NCBI GenBank assembly: GCA_017528825.1
Contig: JAFXOI010000017.1
Coordinates: forward strand, 1 to 42,151
Origin: Elusimicrobiaceae bacterium
GTDB taxonomy: Bacteria > Elusimicrobiota > Elusimicrobia > Elusimicrobiales > Elusimicrobiaceae
DNA: 42,151 nucleotides
Direction of reading: 5' to 3'
Shown here piece after piece: positions 31,655 through 39,605 of this stretch. Numbering within the stretch: position 1 is the first letter of the stretch; each line of letters opens with the position of its first letter. Under the pieces are notes generated by a model. That model was not told the origin of the DNA, searched no databases, and was given only the letters and a program-made list of their open reading frames with translations. The translations under genes were made by a program, and so were the position numbers.

Positions 31655-32265
31655 TAAGAAATCACCTTCTCGTCTTTGATAGCACTGCGCATAAATGGAT
31701 TGTGCAAACGTTCGGCTCCTATATAAGAGGAACATTTTCCGCCGTAGCTATGGCCTGCAAAAATACGGGTATCTTCCGGTAGTTTAGACAGCAAAAGCAA
31801 ACTTTTGCGCATTTGCCGCGCATCGGAAGAGGGCAAATCCACTCGTCCGCACGCTCCCGGAAAGAGGGTGTCTCCCGTGAAGATAGTGTCCCCTATTTGT
31901 ATGCATACTCCGCCGGCAGTATGGCCCGGTGTGGGGATAATATGTACAGAAAATGGGCCGAGCTTTAACTGTTGCTCTCCACAGAAAGGTTGCAATAACT
32001 CTTCCGGTAGTCCACTTAGCAGCACATCGTTTTCTTCTATATAAGCCCGCAAATTGTGAGCACGCAAAAGCGATTGACAGTCTTTTACATGATCGAAATG
32101 CCCATGCGTAAAAAGAACTGCTTGCAGATGTAATTTTTTATCCTTCAACACCTGCTCAATAGCAGTCATATCCCAAGCCGGATCAATAAGCAATGCCTCT
32201 TGGTCTTGGCTGATTAAATAAGTGCAATTGGCCATAGGGCCCAGTTCTAAGACGTCAATTTCCAT
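31654..32265 (-). CDS. Metallo-beta-lactamase-fold hydrolase (glyoxalase II-like)
   Basis: The 203-residue protein has the metal-binding motif THGHFDHVKD (residues about 54-63), the second site in TPGHTAGGVCI, then FTGDTLFPGACGRVDLP and the late AGHSYGG. The short form without the C-terminal domain of glyoxalase II is common in bacteria and hydrolyses thioesters or related bonds. The substrate is unknown. It lies two bases after the FtsB-like gene and overlaps lgt by one base. Confidence 0.88.
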   Translation of the reverse strand: MEIDVLELGPMANCTYLISQDQEALLIDPAWDMTAIEQVLKDKKLHLQAVLFTHGHFDHVKDCQSLLRAHNLRAYIEENDVLLSGLPEELLQPFCGEQQLKLGPFSVHIIPTPGHTAGGVCIQIGDTIFTGDTLFPGACGRVDLPSSDARQMRKSLLLLSKLPEDTRIFAGHSYGGKCSSYIGAERLHNPFMRSAIKDEKVIS

Positions 32266-32267
32266 AA

Positions 32268-32564
32268 TTATTTATTCTTAAAACGATATTCCGTTTCACC
32301 CGGTAAAGACATATTATATTGCACACGGGCCAAGTACTCCATATAAGCCGGATCTTGTTTTTCCAATAATTCCAGCTTGGCCTGTAATACTTCATATTCT
32401 TTGTCTAAACGGGCACTGTATTTTTGCAAACGTTTGTATTCCAGTTTGTTGTGCACGATGTCTCGTACGCTACTGCCTAAAAACCAAACAACAGCCGCCG
32501 TTGCTATTCCGGTCCAGAGTAGCAATTTACGGTTGCGGATTACCAAATCTTTAAGTTCGTTCAT
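32268..32564 (-). CDS. FtsB/DivIC-like septum formation initiator
   Basis: The 98-residue protein has one membrane helix (residues 14-32, LLWTGIATAAVVWFLGSSV) followed by a coiled coil (about 38-75) and the family ending PAYMEYLARVQYNMSLPGETEY. Such proteins join FtsL and FtsQ in the division complex. It overlaps enolase by four bases, the same eno-ftsB order found in many bacteria, which supports the call. Confidence 0.85.
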   Translation of the reverse strand: MNELKDLVIRNRKLLLWTGIATAAVVWFLGSSVRDIVHNKLEYKRLQKYSARLDKEYEVLQAKLELLEKQDPAYMEYLARVQYNMSLPGETEYRFKNK

Positions 32565-33832
32565 AATTGAAAGGCTTTTTGCCGTGCATAAACTGCTTTT
32601 TTACCCAATTCCTGTTCGATTTGTAATAGGCGATTATATTTGGCAGTTCTTTCGGATCGGCAAGGTGCTCCTGTTTTAATGGCACCGGCATTGGTGGCTA
32701 CGGCCAAATCTGCGATAAACGTATCTTCTGTTTCGCCGGAACGATGCGAGATGATACAACTATATCCCGCCCGTTGTGCCATGGCAATGACGTCTATCGT
32801 TTCCGATACGGTGCCGATTTGATTTAATTTAATCAAAATAGCGTTGGCCGCTTTTTGTTCAATTCCCATTTGCAAGCGAGAAGGATTGGTTACAAATAAA
32901 TCATCTCCGACCAGTCGGATTTTGGAGCCGAGGGTCTGCGTAATTTGTTGCCAACCGGCCCAATCGTCCTCTTGCAAGGGATCTTCGATAGAAATCAGCG
33001 GATATTTTTGGCACCAGCCGGCATACAACTTAGTTAGTTGCGTAGCGGTATAATTTTTCTTTTCAAAATAGTAATGACCTTTTTGATAAAATTCGCTGGC
33101 TGCACAATCCATGGCCAAAGACATGCGAGCGTGACCGGCTTGTTGGCACGCTTTCACCAGCGTTTTTAATACGTCCTCATGTCTAGCCATTTTGGGAGCA
33201 AAACCGCCCTCGTCTCCTACCGCAATTACTTGTCCGTCTTTTTTCAAAATCGCTTTGAGTGTGTGATAGGTTTCACTGGCGGCTTGTAACGCTTGGGAAA
33301 AAGTTTGTGCGTGCGCCGGCACAATCATAAATTCTTGGACGTCTAATCCGGAATCGGCGTGTTTGCCACCGTTAATAATGTTTAACATGGGCGTAGGCAA
33401 TAAATACGTCTTGGATTTGATGCCGTAACAAGTCCGGATATGTTCGTACAAAGGTTTTTTAGCACTTTGCGCACCGGCGCGTAAGACGGCCATAGATACT
33501 GCCAACATCGCATTGGCACCCAAGTTGTTTTTATTTTCTGTGCCGTCTAAAGCTAACATGGTATCATCTATAAGTCTGATATCATCCGCTTCTAAACCAG
33601 TAATTTTTTTGGCAATTTTTTTGACGTTAGCAACGGCCTGCAAAACACCTTTTCCCAAATAGCGTTTATTACCGTCACGCAATTCTAAGGCTTCGTGGGA
33701 ACCGGTGCTGGCACCGCTGGGCACCATCGCAGTAGCGCGGCTTGCGTCCGATAATAATACATCCACCGCCACGGTTGGAAAACCGCGTGAATCAAGCACT
33801 TCATAAGCAATTATCTTTTTAATGCTAGCCAT
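32561..33832 (-). CDS. eno: Enolase
   Basis: The 423-residue glycolytic enzyme converts 2-phosphoglycerate to phosphoenolpyruvate. Motifs are intact: VLDSRGFPTVAVDV and the mobile loop PSGASTGSHEALELRD, GGKHADSGLDVQEFMIVP, AVGDEGGFAP, SIEDPLQEDDW, the catalytic lysine in ILIKLNQIGTVSE, and ISHRSGETEDTFIADLAV. Length is normal. SD GGGGGAG precedes ATG 33832. It follows the mutase gene by 21 bases in the same run. Confidence 0.97.
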   Translation of the reverse strand: MASIKKIIAYEVLDSRGFPTVAVDVLLSDASRATAMVPSGASTGSHEALELRDGNKRYLGKGVLQAVANVKKIAKKITGLEADDIRLIDDTMLALDGTENKNNLGANAMLAVSMAVLRAGAQSAKKPLYEHIRTCYGIKSKTYLLPTPMLNIINGGKHADSGLDVQEFMIVPAHAQTFSQALQAASETYHTLKAILKKDGQVIAVGDEGGFAPKMARHEDVLKTLVKACQQAGHARMSLAMDCAASEFYQKGHYYFEKKNYTATQLTKLYAGWCQKYPLISIEDPLQEDDWAGWQQITQTLGSKIRLVGDDLFVTNPSRLQMGIEQKAANAILIKLNQIGTVSETIDVIAMAQRAGYSCIISHRSGETEDTFIADLAVATNAGAIKTGAPCRSERTAKYNRLLQIEQELGKKAVYARQKAFQL

Positions 33833-33853
33833 ATCTACTCCCCCGTAGTATAG

Positions 33854-35341
33854 TTAAATAATGCTTTCAATAATTTTTTTACCCTCTTTAATTAAGGTTA
33901 CGGGCAATTTCGGATCCGGTGCTTCGGCATAAAGACGGATACGTCGTTCCGTACTAGACGGACGAATCGCCAGCCAACTGCCCCCTTTGAGGATAAATTT
34001 AAACCCGTCGGTAGAGTCAATACGCCATACCGAGGTTTTATTGATGTTGAGGGGAGGTTTGAGGTCCAACCGTTCCATGATGCGGTTGATTTCCGTTTCC
34101 GTTTTGGAAATACTCACTTTTTGCTCATACATGGGGCGATATTTCTTATAAAATTCTTTGCGCAGTTGTTTGAGCGTTTTCTTTTCTACGGCAATCATAT
34201 CAATGGTAAGAAAACATGCTAACAGTCCGTCTTTGTCCGGAATATGATTGGCCATGGCAATGCCGCCGGATTCTTCCAATCCCATCATATACTGACCGGT
34301 ACGCATAAGTTCAATAATATACTTAAAACCCACGGGGGTCTCGCGTAACATCAGTCCGTGCATTTTGGCTACTTGGTCAAACAGCGTAGAGGTAATTACG
34401 CTACGTACGACGCGGCCTTTAATCTTTTTATTTTTAACTAAATGGTGCAAAAGCATGGGGCCGATTTCATTGGGAGATACCCACTCTCCGTCCGAATCAA
34501 TCAAGCCAAATTTATCGCAATCCGGGTTGCAGGCAATCCCGAGATGCATTTTTTTACTCAGCACTAATTTGCGCAAAGATTCCAAACTGACAGGTCCTGC
34601 ATTGGGCGCTTTTCCGCCAAAGAGTACATCCGAATCCTCGTGAATGGCTTCTACGCTAACACCATATTTTTCCAAAACTTTGCGGAAATAATGTTGAGCG
34701 GTGCCAAAGAGCGGGTCAAGCGCGATTTTCAATTTTGCTTTTTTAAGTGCTTTGCCATCTAAGATTTTTTCCATGTGGGCCATGTATTCTTTTTTAAGGG
34801 TATTGGTAGGCACCACAGCTGTATTGAGATGGTCAAACTCTGTAGAAGAGGCTTTAAGCTGTTGGGAAGTAGAAGAGGGGGTGCGTTTTTCAATATCTTC
34901 TACGATTTCATTGTTGGCGATACCGCCATAGTAAGCTACCCATTTAACCCCACAAACATGATAATCCGCTTCACTACCGGTAATAATCAGTCCGCCCACG
35001 GCAGCTTCCTTTAATACGTTCCATTCTACGGCGGGGGTAGGAAGTGGCTCATCTGCCATTTTGACGCTAATACCGCTGGCCAAAAAGGCGTTGGCGGCTA
35101 CGTAGGCAAATTGCTTGGATAAGAAGCGCGTATCATATCCAATAATAATCAACGGTTTTTTAGGTTTTTTGCCGAGTTCTTGACAATGCTTTTGATAGCC
35201 GCTTCCCTCAAAACCATAAAATGAGTTTTCCAATACATGATCAGAAATCCCAAACGCTAAGCGTTGGACGGCCTGAGCCGTCATTCCTTCGGCAATTATG
35301 CCGCGGAAACCGGATGTGCTAAATTTAATCTCTTCGCTCAT
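33854..35341 (-). CDS. Phosphohexomutase-family protein (phosphoglucomutase/phosphomannomutase) with altered active site
   Basis: The 495-residue protein has the four-domain layout: FSTSGFRGIIAEGMT at the start, IIGYDTRFLSKQFA, PLPTPAVEW, the sugar loop GLEESGGIAM, and the phosphate loop IRPSSTERRIRLY. The catalytic phosphoserine loop, normally TASHNP, reads ITGSEADYHVCGVK, keeping Ser but losing His-Asn-Pro. The metal loop DPDxDR reads NPDCDKFG. ATG 35341 (MSEEIKFST) is chosen because TATAAT lies ten bases ahead, making upstream codons part of the promoter; the message has almost no leader. It heads the minus-strand run to the pilin at 29476. Confidence 0.85.
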   Translation of the reverse strand: MSEEIKFSTSGFRGIIAEGMTAQAVQRLAFGISDHVLENSFYGFEGSGYQKHCQELGKKPKKPLIIIGYDTRFLSKQFAYVAANAFLASGISVKMADEPLPTPAVEWNVLKEAAVGGLIITGSEADYHVCGVKWVAYYGGIANNEIVEDIEKRTPSSTSQQLKASSTEFDHLNTAVVPTNTLKKEYMAHMEKILDGKALKKAKLKIALDPLFGTAQHYFRKVLEKYGVSVEAIHEDSDVLFGGKAPNAGPVSLESLRKLVLSKKMHLGIACNPDCDKFGLIDSDGEWVSPNEIGPMLLHHLVKNKKIKGRVVRSVITSTLFDQVAKMHGLMLRETPVGFKYIIELMRTGQYMMGLEESGGIAMANHIPDKDGLLACFLTIDMIAVEKKTLKQLRKEFYKKYRPMYEQKVSISKTETEINRIMERLDLKPPLNINKTSVWRIDSTDGFKFILKGGSWLAIRPSSTERRIRLYAEAPDPKLPVTLIKEGKKIIESII

Positions 35342-35351
35342 AAGTGCACAT

Positions 35352-35357
35352 ATTATA
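35352..35357 (-). promoter_or_regulatory. -10 box for the pgm-eno-...-pilin run
   Basis: TATAAT on the minus strand ends ten bases before ATG 35341, in the same TTAGTATAAT context as the helicase promoter. The transcript start is within a few bases of the start codon. Confidence 0.5.
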
Positions 35358-35428
35358 CTAAAACGGGGGGAAATTTTCACTCTTTTTATATGGTACGTGA
35401 AGCAAGAGTATGAGCGCGGAGCTAAAAA

Positions 35429-35437
35429 TGTTAAAAT
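35429..35437 (+). promoter_or_regulatory. Extended -10 promoter for rlmN
   Basis: TGTTAAAAT lies 21 bases before ATG 35458. Its surroundings (AAAAATGTTAAAATAA) closely match those at 23986-24001. Confidence 0.5.
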
Positions 35438-35457
35438 AACCTTATACTGAGGATTTT

Positions 35458-36477
35458 ATGCATTTTGAATATGTAAAAGAATTTATTAAGAATGCCGGGT
35501 TACCTAATTTCCGTATCGCACAGGTAAAAGATGCGGTATATAAGAATGGTATTTCTTCTTGGCAAGAGGCGACGGCCTTGCCCGTTGCCCTGCGAGAACA
35601 GTTGGAAAAAGAGCGGCCCATTTTAAGTTTTACCGTTAAGAAAATGGTCTTTTCGGAAAAAGACCGCGTGGCTAAAGCTTTGTTGAAATTAAAAGATGGG
35701 TTACTGATAGAAACCGTTTTACTCAAACCGCATGAAGGGTGGAGCGTATGTGTTTCTACGCAAGTAGGCTGTGCGATGCGTTGTAGTTTTTGCAGTACGG
35801 GTAAGATGGGCTTTAAGCGGGATTTAACCGACGAAGAAATTGCGGACCAGGTACTCATGTGGTTTCAGTATGTCAAGAAGGAAAAACTTGGGGAACGCAT
35901 TTCCCACGTAGTATTTATGGGAATGGGCGAGCCGTTGGTAAACTATTTGAATGTAGTAAAAGCGGTGCAGAATTTAACTAATCCGGATTTTTTGAATATT
36001 GGTGCGCGGCACATTTCTATTTCCACCTCGGGGATTGCTGATAAACTCCATAAACTGGCCACAGATTTGCCGCAAGTAAATTTGGCTATTTCTTTGCATA
36101 ATGCAGACAATGACGAACGGACGAAATTAATGCCGGTCAACCGCCGCTATGATTTAGATGAGTTGCGTCTGGCGTTGGACGAATATCTGGCACTAACCGG
36201 CCGGCAGGTGTTTTTGGAATATGCGGTTATTGATGGCGTAAATAACCGACCGGAACATATCCGTAAGTTAGGCAAATGGATTCGGGATAGTAAATTTAGT
36301 TATTTGTTGCATGTTAATTTAATTGCTTGTAATTTAGGACGCGGTGACAAGACGGAAGACCGCGTTGTGCAGGAAATGGCAGATGCACTCAAGGCGATGG
36401 GTATCGGCGTAACAATCCGCAAAAGTATGGGGAACGATATCAGTGCTGCCTGCGGACAACTCGCCTCTAAAAACTAG
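35458..36477 (+). CDS. rlmN: Dual-specificity 23S rRNA/tRNA adenine C2 methyltransferase
   Basis: The 339-residue radical-SAM enzyme methylates A2503 of 23S rRNA and A37 of some tRNAs. The cluster cysteines are in GCAMRCSFCSTGKMGF (about residues 98-113). FMGMGEPLVNY, LAISLHNADN and GVNNRPEHIRKL follow, and the conserved cysteine that takes the methyl intermediate is in SAACGQL at the end. SD TGAGG precedes ATG 35458. It starts a four-gene run with very short gaps. Confidence 0.95.
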   Translation: MHFEYVKEFIKNAGLPNFRIAQVKDAVYKNGISSWQEATALPVALREQLEKERPILSFTVKKMVFSEKDRVAKALLKLKDGLLIETVLLKPHEGWSVCVSTQVGCAMRCSFCSTGKMGFKRDLTDEEIADQVLMWFQYVKKEKLGERISHVVFMGMGEPLVNYLNVVKAVQNLTNPDFLNIGARHISISTSGIADKLHKLATDLPQVNLAISLHNADNDERTKLMPVNRRYDLDELRLALDEYLALTGRQVFLEYAVIDGVNNRPEHIRKLGKWIRDSKFSYLLHVNLIACNLGRGDKTEDRVVQEMADALKAMGIGVTIRKSMGNDISAACGQLASKN

Positions 36478-36487
36478 GAGAAAAAAT

Positions 36488-36928
36488 ATGAAAAAAATAG
36501 CATTTTTATGTATGTTATGTGTGGAATTAAGCGCGTGCGCTTCATTGATGCAAAGCAATACCGATTGGATTGCGATAGGCCCGGCTTTTCCGGCTAAAAA
36601 AACACCGGCTGAAATTGAAATTTTTACAGACAAAAAGGACATTACACACCCCTATGGTAATTTGGGCCTTTTGCGTGTTAAAAACTTAACGCCCAATAGA
36701 GATTCGTTGAAACGCGGAGTGCAAGAAGCTCGTAAAATTGCGGCTTCTAAAGGCGGCGATGCTATTTTTATCGGTCAATACAATAATGCGGAAGACGGCA
36801 TTGCAAATCCTACGGTTACTTTGATCGTCTATGTATTAAAGTACGGGGATAACCTGACGGAAGGCGATTACAAGGCCATGGAAGATTTTGAAATAGAGGG
36901 CGCGTTAAATAACAGCGTATCGTTCTAA
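36488..36928 (+). CDS. Small lipoprotein of unknown function
   Basis: The 146-residue product has a lipoprotein signal, MKKIAFLCMLCVELSAC, with lipobox LSAC. The mature part contains GGDAIFIGQYNN and an alternating hydrophobic strand TVTLIVYVLKYG, suggesting a small alpha/beta domain like those in other short heavy-metal-binding-type lipoproteins, but I cannot name a family. AGGAGAAAAAAT precedes ATG 36488, ten bases after rlmN; the longer frame upstream overlaps rlmN and lacks an SD. It is three bases before queC. Confidence 0.7.
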   Translation: MKKIAFLCMLCVELSACASLMQSNTDWIAIGPAFPAKKTPAEIEIFTDKKDITHPYGNLGLLRVKNLTPNRDSLKRGVQEARKIAASKGGDAIFIGQYNNAEDGIANPTVTLIVYVLKYGDNLTEGDYKAMEDFEIEGALNNSVSF

Positions 36929-36931
36929 TTT

Positions 36932-37609
36932 ATGTCATCTAAAAAAGCAATTGTATTATTCTCAGGCGGCCTGGATAGCACGACGTGTTTATACTGGGCC
37001 CTGGATAAAGGTTATACGTGCGAAACCTTGACGCTTTCTTATGGGCAACGGCATGAACGGGAAGTGCGTTCTGCGCGCACCATTGCAAATCGTTTGGGTG
37101 TGAAACAACATGAGGTGTCTTTGAATTTACCTTGGCTGGCGGCCAGTTCGCTGGTGGATACCAAGCAAACTATTCCCGACCATCCGCTATCTGAAATTAC
37201 CAACGGACAAATTCCTTCCACGTACGTTCCGGGAAGAAATTTGATGTTTTTATCTATGGCGGCGTCTTTAGCCGATGTAGTACAAGCAGATGCAATTGTG
37301 GCCGGGCCCAATGCAATTGATTTTTCCGGTTATCCGGATTGTACGCCGGATTTTTTTCAAGCGGCCGGCAAAGCGATTGAACTGGGCACCGCATGGGGTG
37401 TACGACATGGAATAGAGGTGTTGGCCCCGCTGATGAAATTGAGTAAAACCGATATTGTTAAACTGGGAGCATCTTTGGGCGTACCTTTTGAATTGACTTG
37501 GAGTTGCTACAACGGCGGGGAAAAACCGTGCGGTTATTGTGACTCTTGCAAACTACGCGCACGAGGTTTTGCGGAAGCCGGTGTGAAAGACGGTTCGGTG
37601 GAGAGTTAA
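36932..37609 (+). CDS. queC: 7-cyano-7-deazaguanine synthase
   Basis: The 225-residue enzyme makes preQ0 from 7-carboxy-7-deazaguanine with ammonia and ATP, for queuosine in tRNA. It has the PP-loop LFSGGLDSTTCLYWA (residues 9-23), YGQRHEREVRSA, STYVPGRNLMFLSMAAS, and the zinc cysteines in CYNGGEKPCGYCDSC near the end. Other queuosine genes are not in this window. Confidence 0.95.
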   Translation: MSSKKAIVLFSGGLDSTTCLYWALDKGYTCETLTLSYGQRHEREVRSARTIANRLGVKQHEVSLNLPWLAASSLVDTKQTIPDHPLSEITNGQIPSTYVPGRNLMFLSMAASLADVVQADAIVAGPNAIDFSGYPDCTPDFFQAAGKAIELGTAWGVRHGIEVLAPLMKLSKTDIVKLGASLGVPFELTWSCYNGGEKPCGYCDSCKLRARGFAEAGVKDGSVES

Positions 37610-37610
37610 T

Positions 37611-38066
37611 ATGAAAAAATGTTTTGCAATTTGTTGTCTGTTACTCTGTGCGGGTTTTATTTGGGCCCAAGATGATACGTCGGCTCAACGCCCTTTGGCT
37701 TTAGCGGTGCGTCCTTCTGCAGAACAACGAAAATTATTCAAGCAACGTAACAAAGAAATCCGCCGCCTGACCAAACAATACCGTCGGGCCAGTGAAGAAG
37801 AAAAACCGTCTATTAAAAAACAACTGGCACAGCTTGTGTCTACCGCCACTGACGAAGGTTTGGCCTGGACAAAAGAGCGAATTGCGGCGGAAAAAGCAAA
37901 TTTAGATATTTGGGAACAAAAGCTGGCTCAACAAGAAGAAAAGTTAGAAGAGATAAAAGCCCGTCGTGTTGACGAGATTTTAAGCGGGGAAGCCGAAAGG
38001 CGTTATAAACTAGCCCGCAAACGCTGGAAAAAAGAAATGAAAGCCGTCCGAAAATCTATGAAATAA
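37611..38066 (+). CDS. Secreted coiled-coil hypothetical protein
   Basis: The 151-residue protein has a signal peptide (MKKCFAICCLLLCAGFIWAQ) and a mature part that is almost all charged helix (residues 38-150), rich in Lys, Arg and Glu, such as EIRRLTKQYRRASEEEKPSIKK. It resembles small periplasmic helical proteins in shape only. It starts one base after the queC stop and is followed by a terminator. Confidence 0.7.
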   Translation: MKKCFAICCLLLCAGFIWAQDDTSAQRPLALAVRPSAEQRKLFKQRNKEIRRLTKQYRRASEEEKPSIKKQLAQLVSTATDEGLAWTKERIAAEKANLDIWEQKLAQQEEKLEEIKARRVDEILSGEAERRYKLARKRWKKEMKAVRKSMK

Positions 38067-38079
38067 CTTGTTTTTATGA

Positions 38080-38120
38080 AATAAAACTCCCTGGGTTACT
38101 ACAGTCCGGGGAGTTTTATT
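38080..38120 (+). terminator. Terminator after the rlmN-queC run
   Basis: AATAAAACTCCCTGG pairs with CCGGGGAGTTTTATT with one wobble, and the TTTT-rich tail continues. Confidence 0.8.
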
Positions 38121-38138
38121 TTGTTGTTAAAGGTTGTC

Positions 38139-38290
38139 ATCCTGAGGGGTTTTTGCTCAGGATCTGCGCCTTATTTGTTGTTATAAATCGGCCTTGAAGC
38201 GTAGTAAAAAAGAATCTGCAAATGGGGTAGTCTGTTTGATATGTATGAGTAAAGCGAGTTTATCAAACAGTCGTTTGCAGATTCTTTTTT
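38139..38290. repeat. REP-like palindromic repeats with an 85-base hairpin
   Basis: ATCCTGAG/CTCAGGAT forms a first palindrome near 38139-38163, of the TCATCCTGAG type common in dispersed bacterial repeats. A second unit is a long hairpin. Its outer arms AAAAAAGAATCTGCAAA (38206-38222) and TTTGCAGATTCTTTTTT (38274-38290) pair perfectly, and inner arms CTGTTTGATA and TATCAAACAG (38232-38241, 38261-38270) also pair. No coding frame is seen in 38067-38330. It could be a MITE-like repeat or a small RNA. Confidence 0.55.
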
Positions 38291-38330
38291 GCTTCTTGGC
38301 CGAGAGTCTTTTTGGATACTTTTTCTTCGG

Positions 38331-38384
38331 GAAGAAAAAGTATTAGTAAAAAAAGCTTGACTCGTTTTTTTTTTTTGCTACGAT
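38331..38384 (+). promoter_or_regulatory. Pilin promoter with 12-base T tract in the spacer
   Basis: TTGACT (38357-38362) and TACGAT (38379-38384) are 16 bases apart, with twelve T at 38365-38376. The preceding A-rich block is nearly identical to that at 23391. The leader to ATG 38471 is about 80 bases and contains AACGCC/GGCGTT arms, with TTTT following. Confidence 0.6.
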
Positions 38385-38470
38385 TTCTTAGAACGCCGCT
38401 GTTTTCAAGGCACTTGCTTGTGAAAGATTGCATTACGGGCGTTTTAAGATTATTAAACAGGAGAATAAAA

Positions 38471-39604
38471 ATGTCAAAGAAAGCCTTTACTTTAATTGAA
38501 TTACTAGTCGTAGTTCTTATTATCGGAGTGTTAAGTGCTATTGCTATTCCAATGTATCAAGGAGCAGTGGACAAGAGTCATTGGAGCACGATGCTCCCGG
38601 GAGCCAAAGCGATAAAAGACGCGGAAGAAGCATTTAAGATGTCCAATGACGGATATACCGGTGAAATGGGAAATCTTGATGTGACTATGGAGAACAACGA
38701 TTTAACATTTAACTTAATTACTCCTAATAATACCTCGGACCCCAATGTAATCAGAGTGACGAATAGCAAACTGCCCAATGTACGCCTAGCCAGTTATTTA
38801 GATGATAATCCCAAATTTGCGGGACAATTACACTGCGAAGCGCTTGCTGGGGACGAGCGCGCAAACCGGCTATGCGGTGGTTTGTTACAAGGGCAAGAGC
38901 TAACGTCAGCTGACGGATATGTGGGATATCTTTTAGACCAAGAGATAGACCAAGGAACTTGTCAAAATGCCAGTCGCTCTTGGAGTACCAGTAAAACAAA
39001 GTGCTATAAAGATACTGCCACGCGTTGTACAGATTTGGGATCAGAGATAGTTACGAGTATGAATGACCAGTGTGGTTATGTTGGAAGTACAGGGGGGAAA
39101 CAGATAGGAGAAGAAGAAATTTGTTTAGGAAATAGCGGATATACTCCTTGTATAAATACTACTATTAATCAGGGAGGAATATGTGAAGCAAGTGGGGGTA
39201 CAAGGGCCTGTTATAGTGCAAAAATTAATTCAGGCGGTATTTGTCATGCTACCAATGATGCACAGACAGGTTGTGAAAGTGTGGTTGTAAATCCTGGTGG
39301 TATTTGTATCGGAGATAGCGTAAATTCTTGCGGTTTATCATGGTATGCTGCCAATACGGGAAAGATTGACGGTGGAATTTGCGTAGGAAATGGAGTTTCT
39401 TCTTGTACGTCGGGGAGTGGGCCTACGTTTATCAATGGGGCTATTTGTTATGCAAATAATTCACACACTTGCGGACACAATTGGTATTCGCCAGATGCTT
39501 CTGTTTTCTATGACGATACTTCTTGTTGTTGTGGTAATTTCTGCGGAAATGCTCCTTCCTGTGCCAGTCGAGGGAAAACCTGTGACCCGCAGTATTTGAA
39601 ATAA
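38471..39604 (+). CDS. Large type IV pilin-like protein with C-terminal cysteine-rich repeats (paralogue of 17751-18866)
   Basis: The 377-residue prepilin starts MSKKA|FTLIELLVVVLI, again with Ala before the cut. Residues up to about 170 match the paralogue closely at protein level (GAVDKSHWSTMLPGAKAIKD, NVRLASYLDxxPxFAGQLHC), while the DNA is diverged. From about residue 213 the tail has six or seven repeats of form N-x-G-G-I-C-(6-9)-C, for instance NQGGICEASGGTRACYSAKI. The repeat sequences differ from those of the paralogue. CAGGAG precedes ATG 38471. It is driven by the T-tract promoter, whereas its paralogue has the structured leader. Confidence 0.88.
   Translation: MSKKAFTLIELLVVVLIIGVLSAIAIPMYQGAVDKSHWSTMLPGAKAIKDAEEAFKMSNDGYTGEMGNLDVTMENNDLTFNLITPNNTSDPNVIRVTNSKLPNVRLASYLDDNPKFAGQLHCEALAGDERANRLCGGLLQGQELTSADGYVGYLLDQEIDQGTCQNASRSWSTSKTKCYKDTATRCTDLGSEIVTSMNDQCGYVGSTGGKQIGEEEICLGNSGYTPCINTTINQGGICEASGGTRACYSAKINSGGICHATNDAQTGCESVVVNPGGICIGDSVNSCGLSWYAANTGKIDGGICVGNGVSSCTSGSGPTFINGAICYANNSHTCGHNWYSPDASVFYDDTSCCCGNFCGNAPSCASRGKTCDPQYLK
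39107..39604 (+). repeat. Protein-level tandem repeats with paired cysteines (pilin tail)
   Basis: Six or seven units of about 18-26 residues each have GGIC or a variant at the start and a second cysteine six to nine residues later. They line up with the tail of the pilin at 17751-18866 in spacing, not in detail. Confidence 0.7.
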
Positions 39605-39605
39605 A

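Noticed and set aside
38080-38470. CRISPR array or insertion sequence
   Set aside because: There are only palindromic units and a terminator, no regularly spaced direct repeats and no transposase gene. No CRISPR array is seen anywhere in the window.
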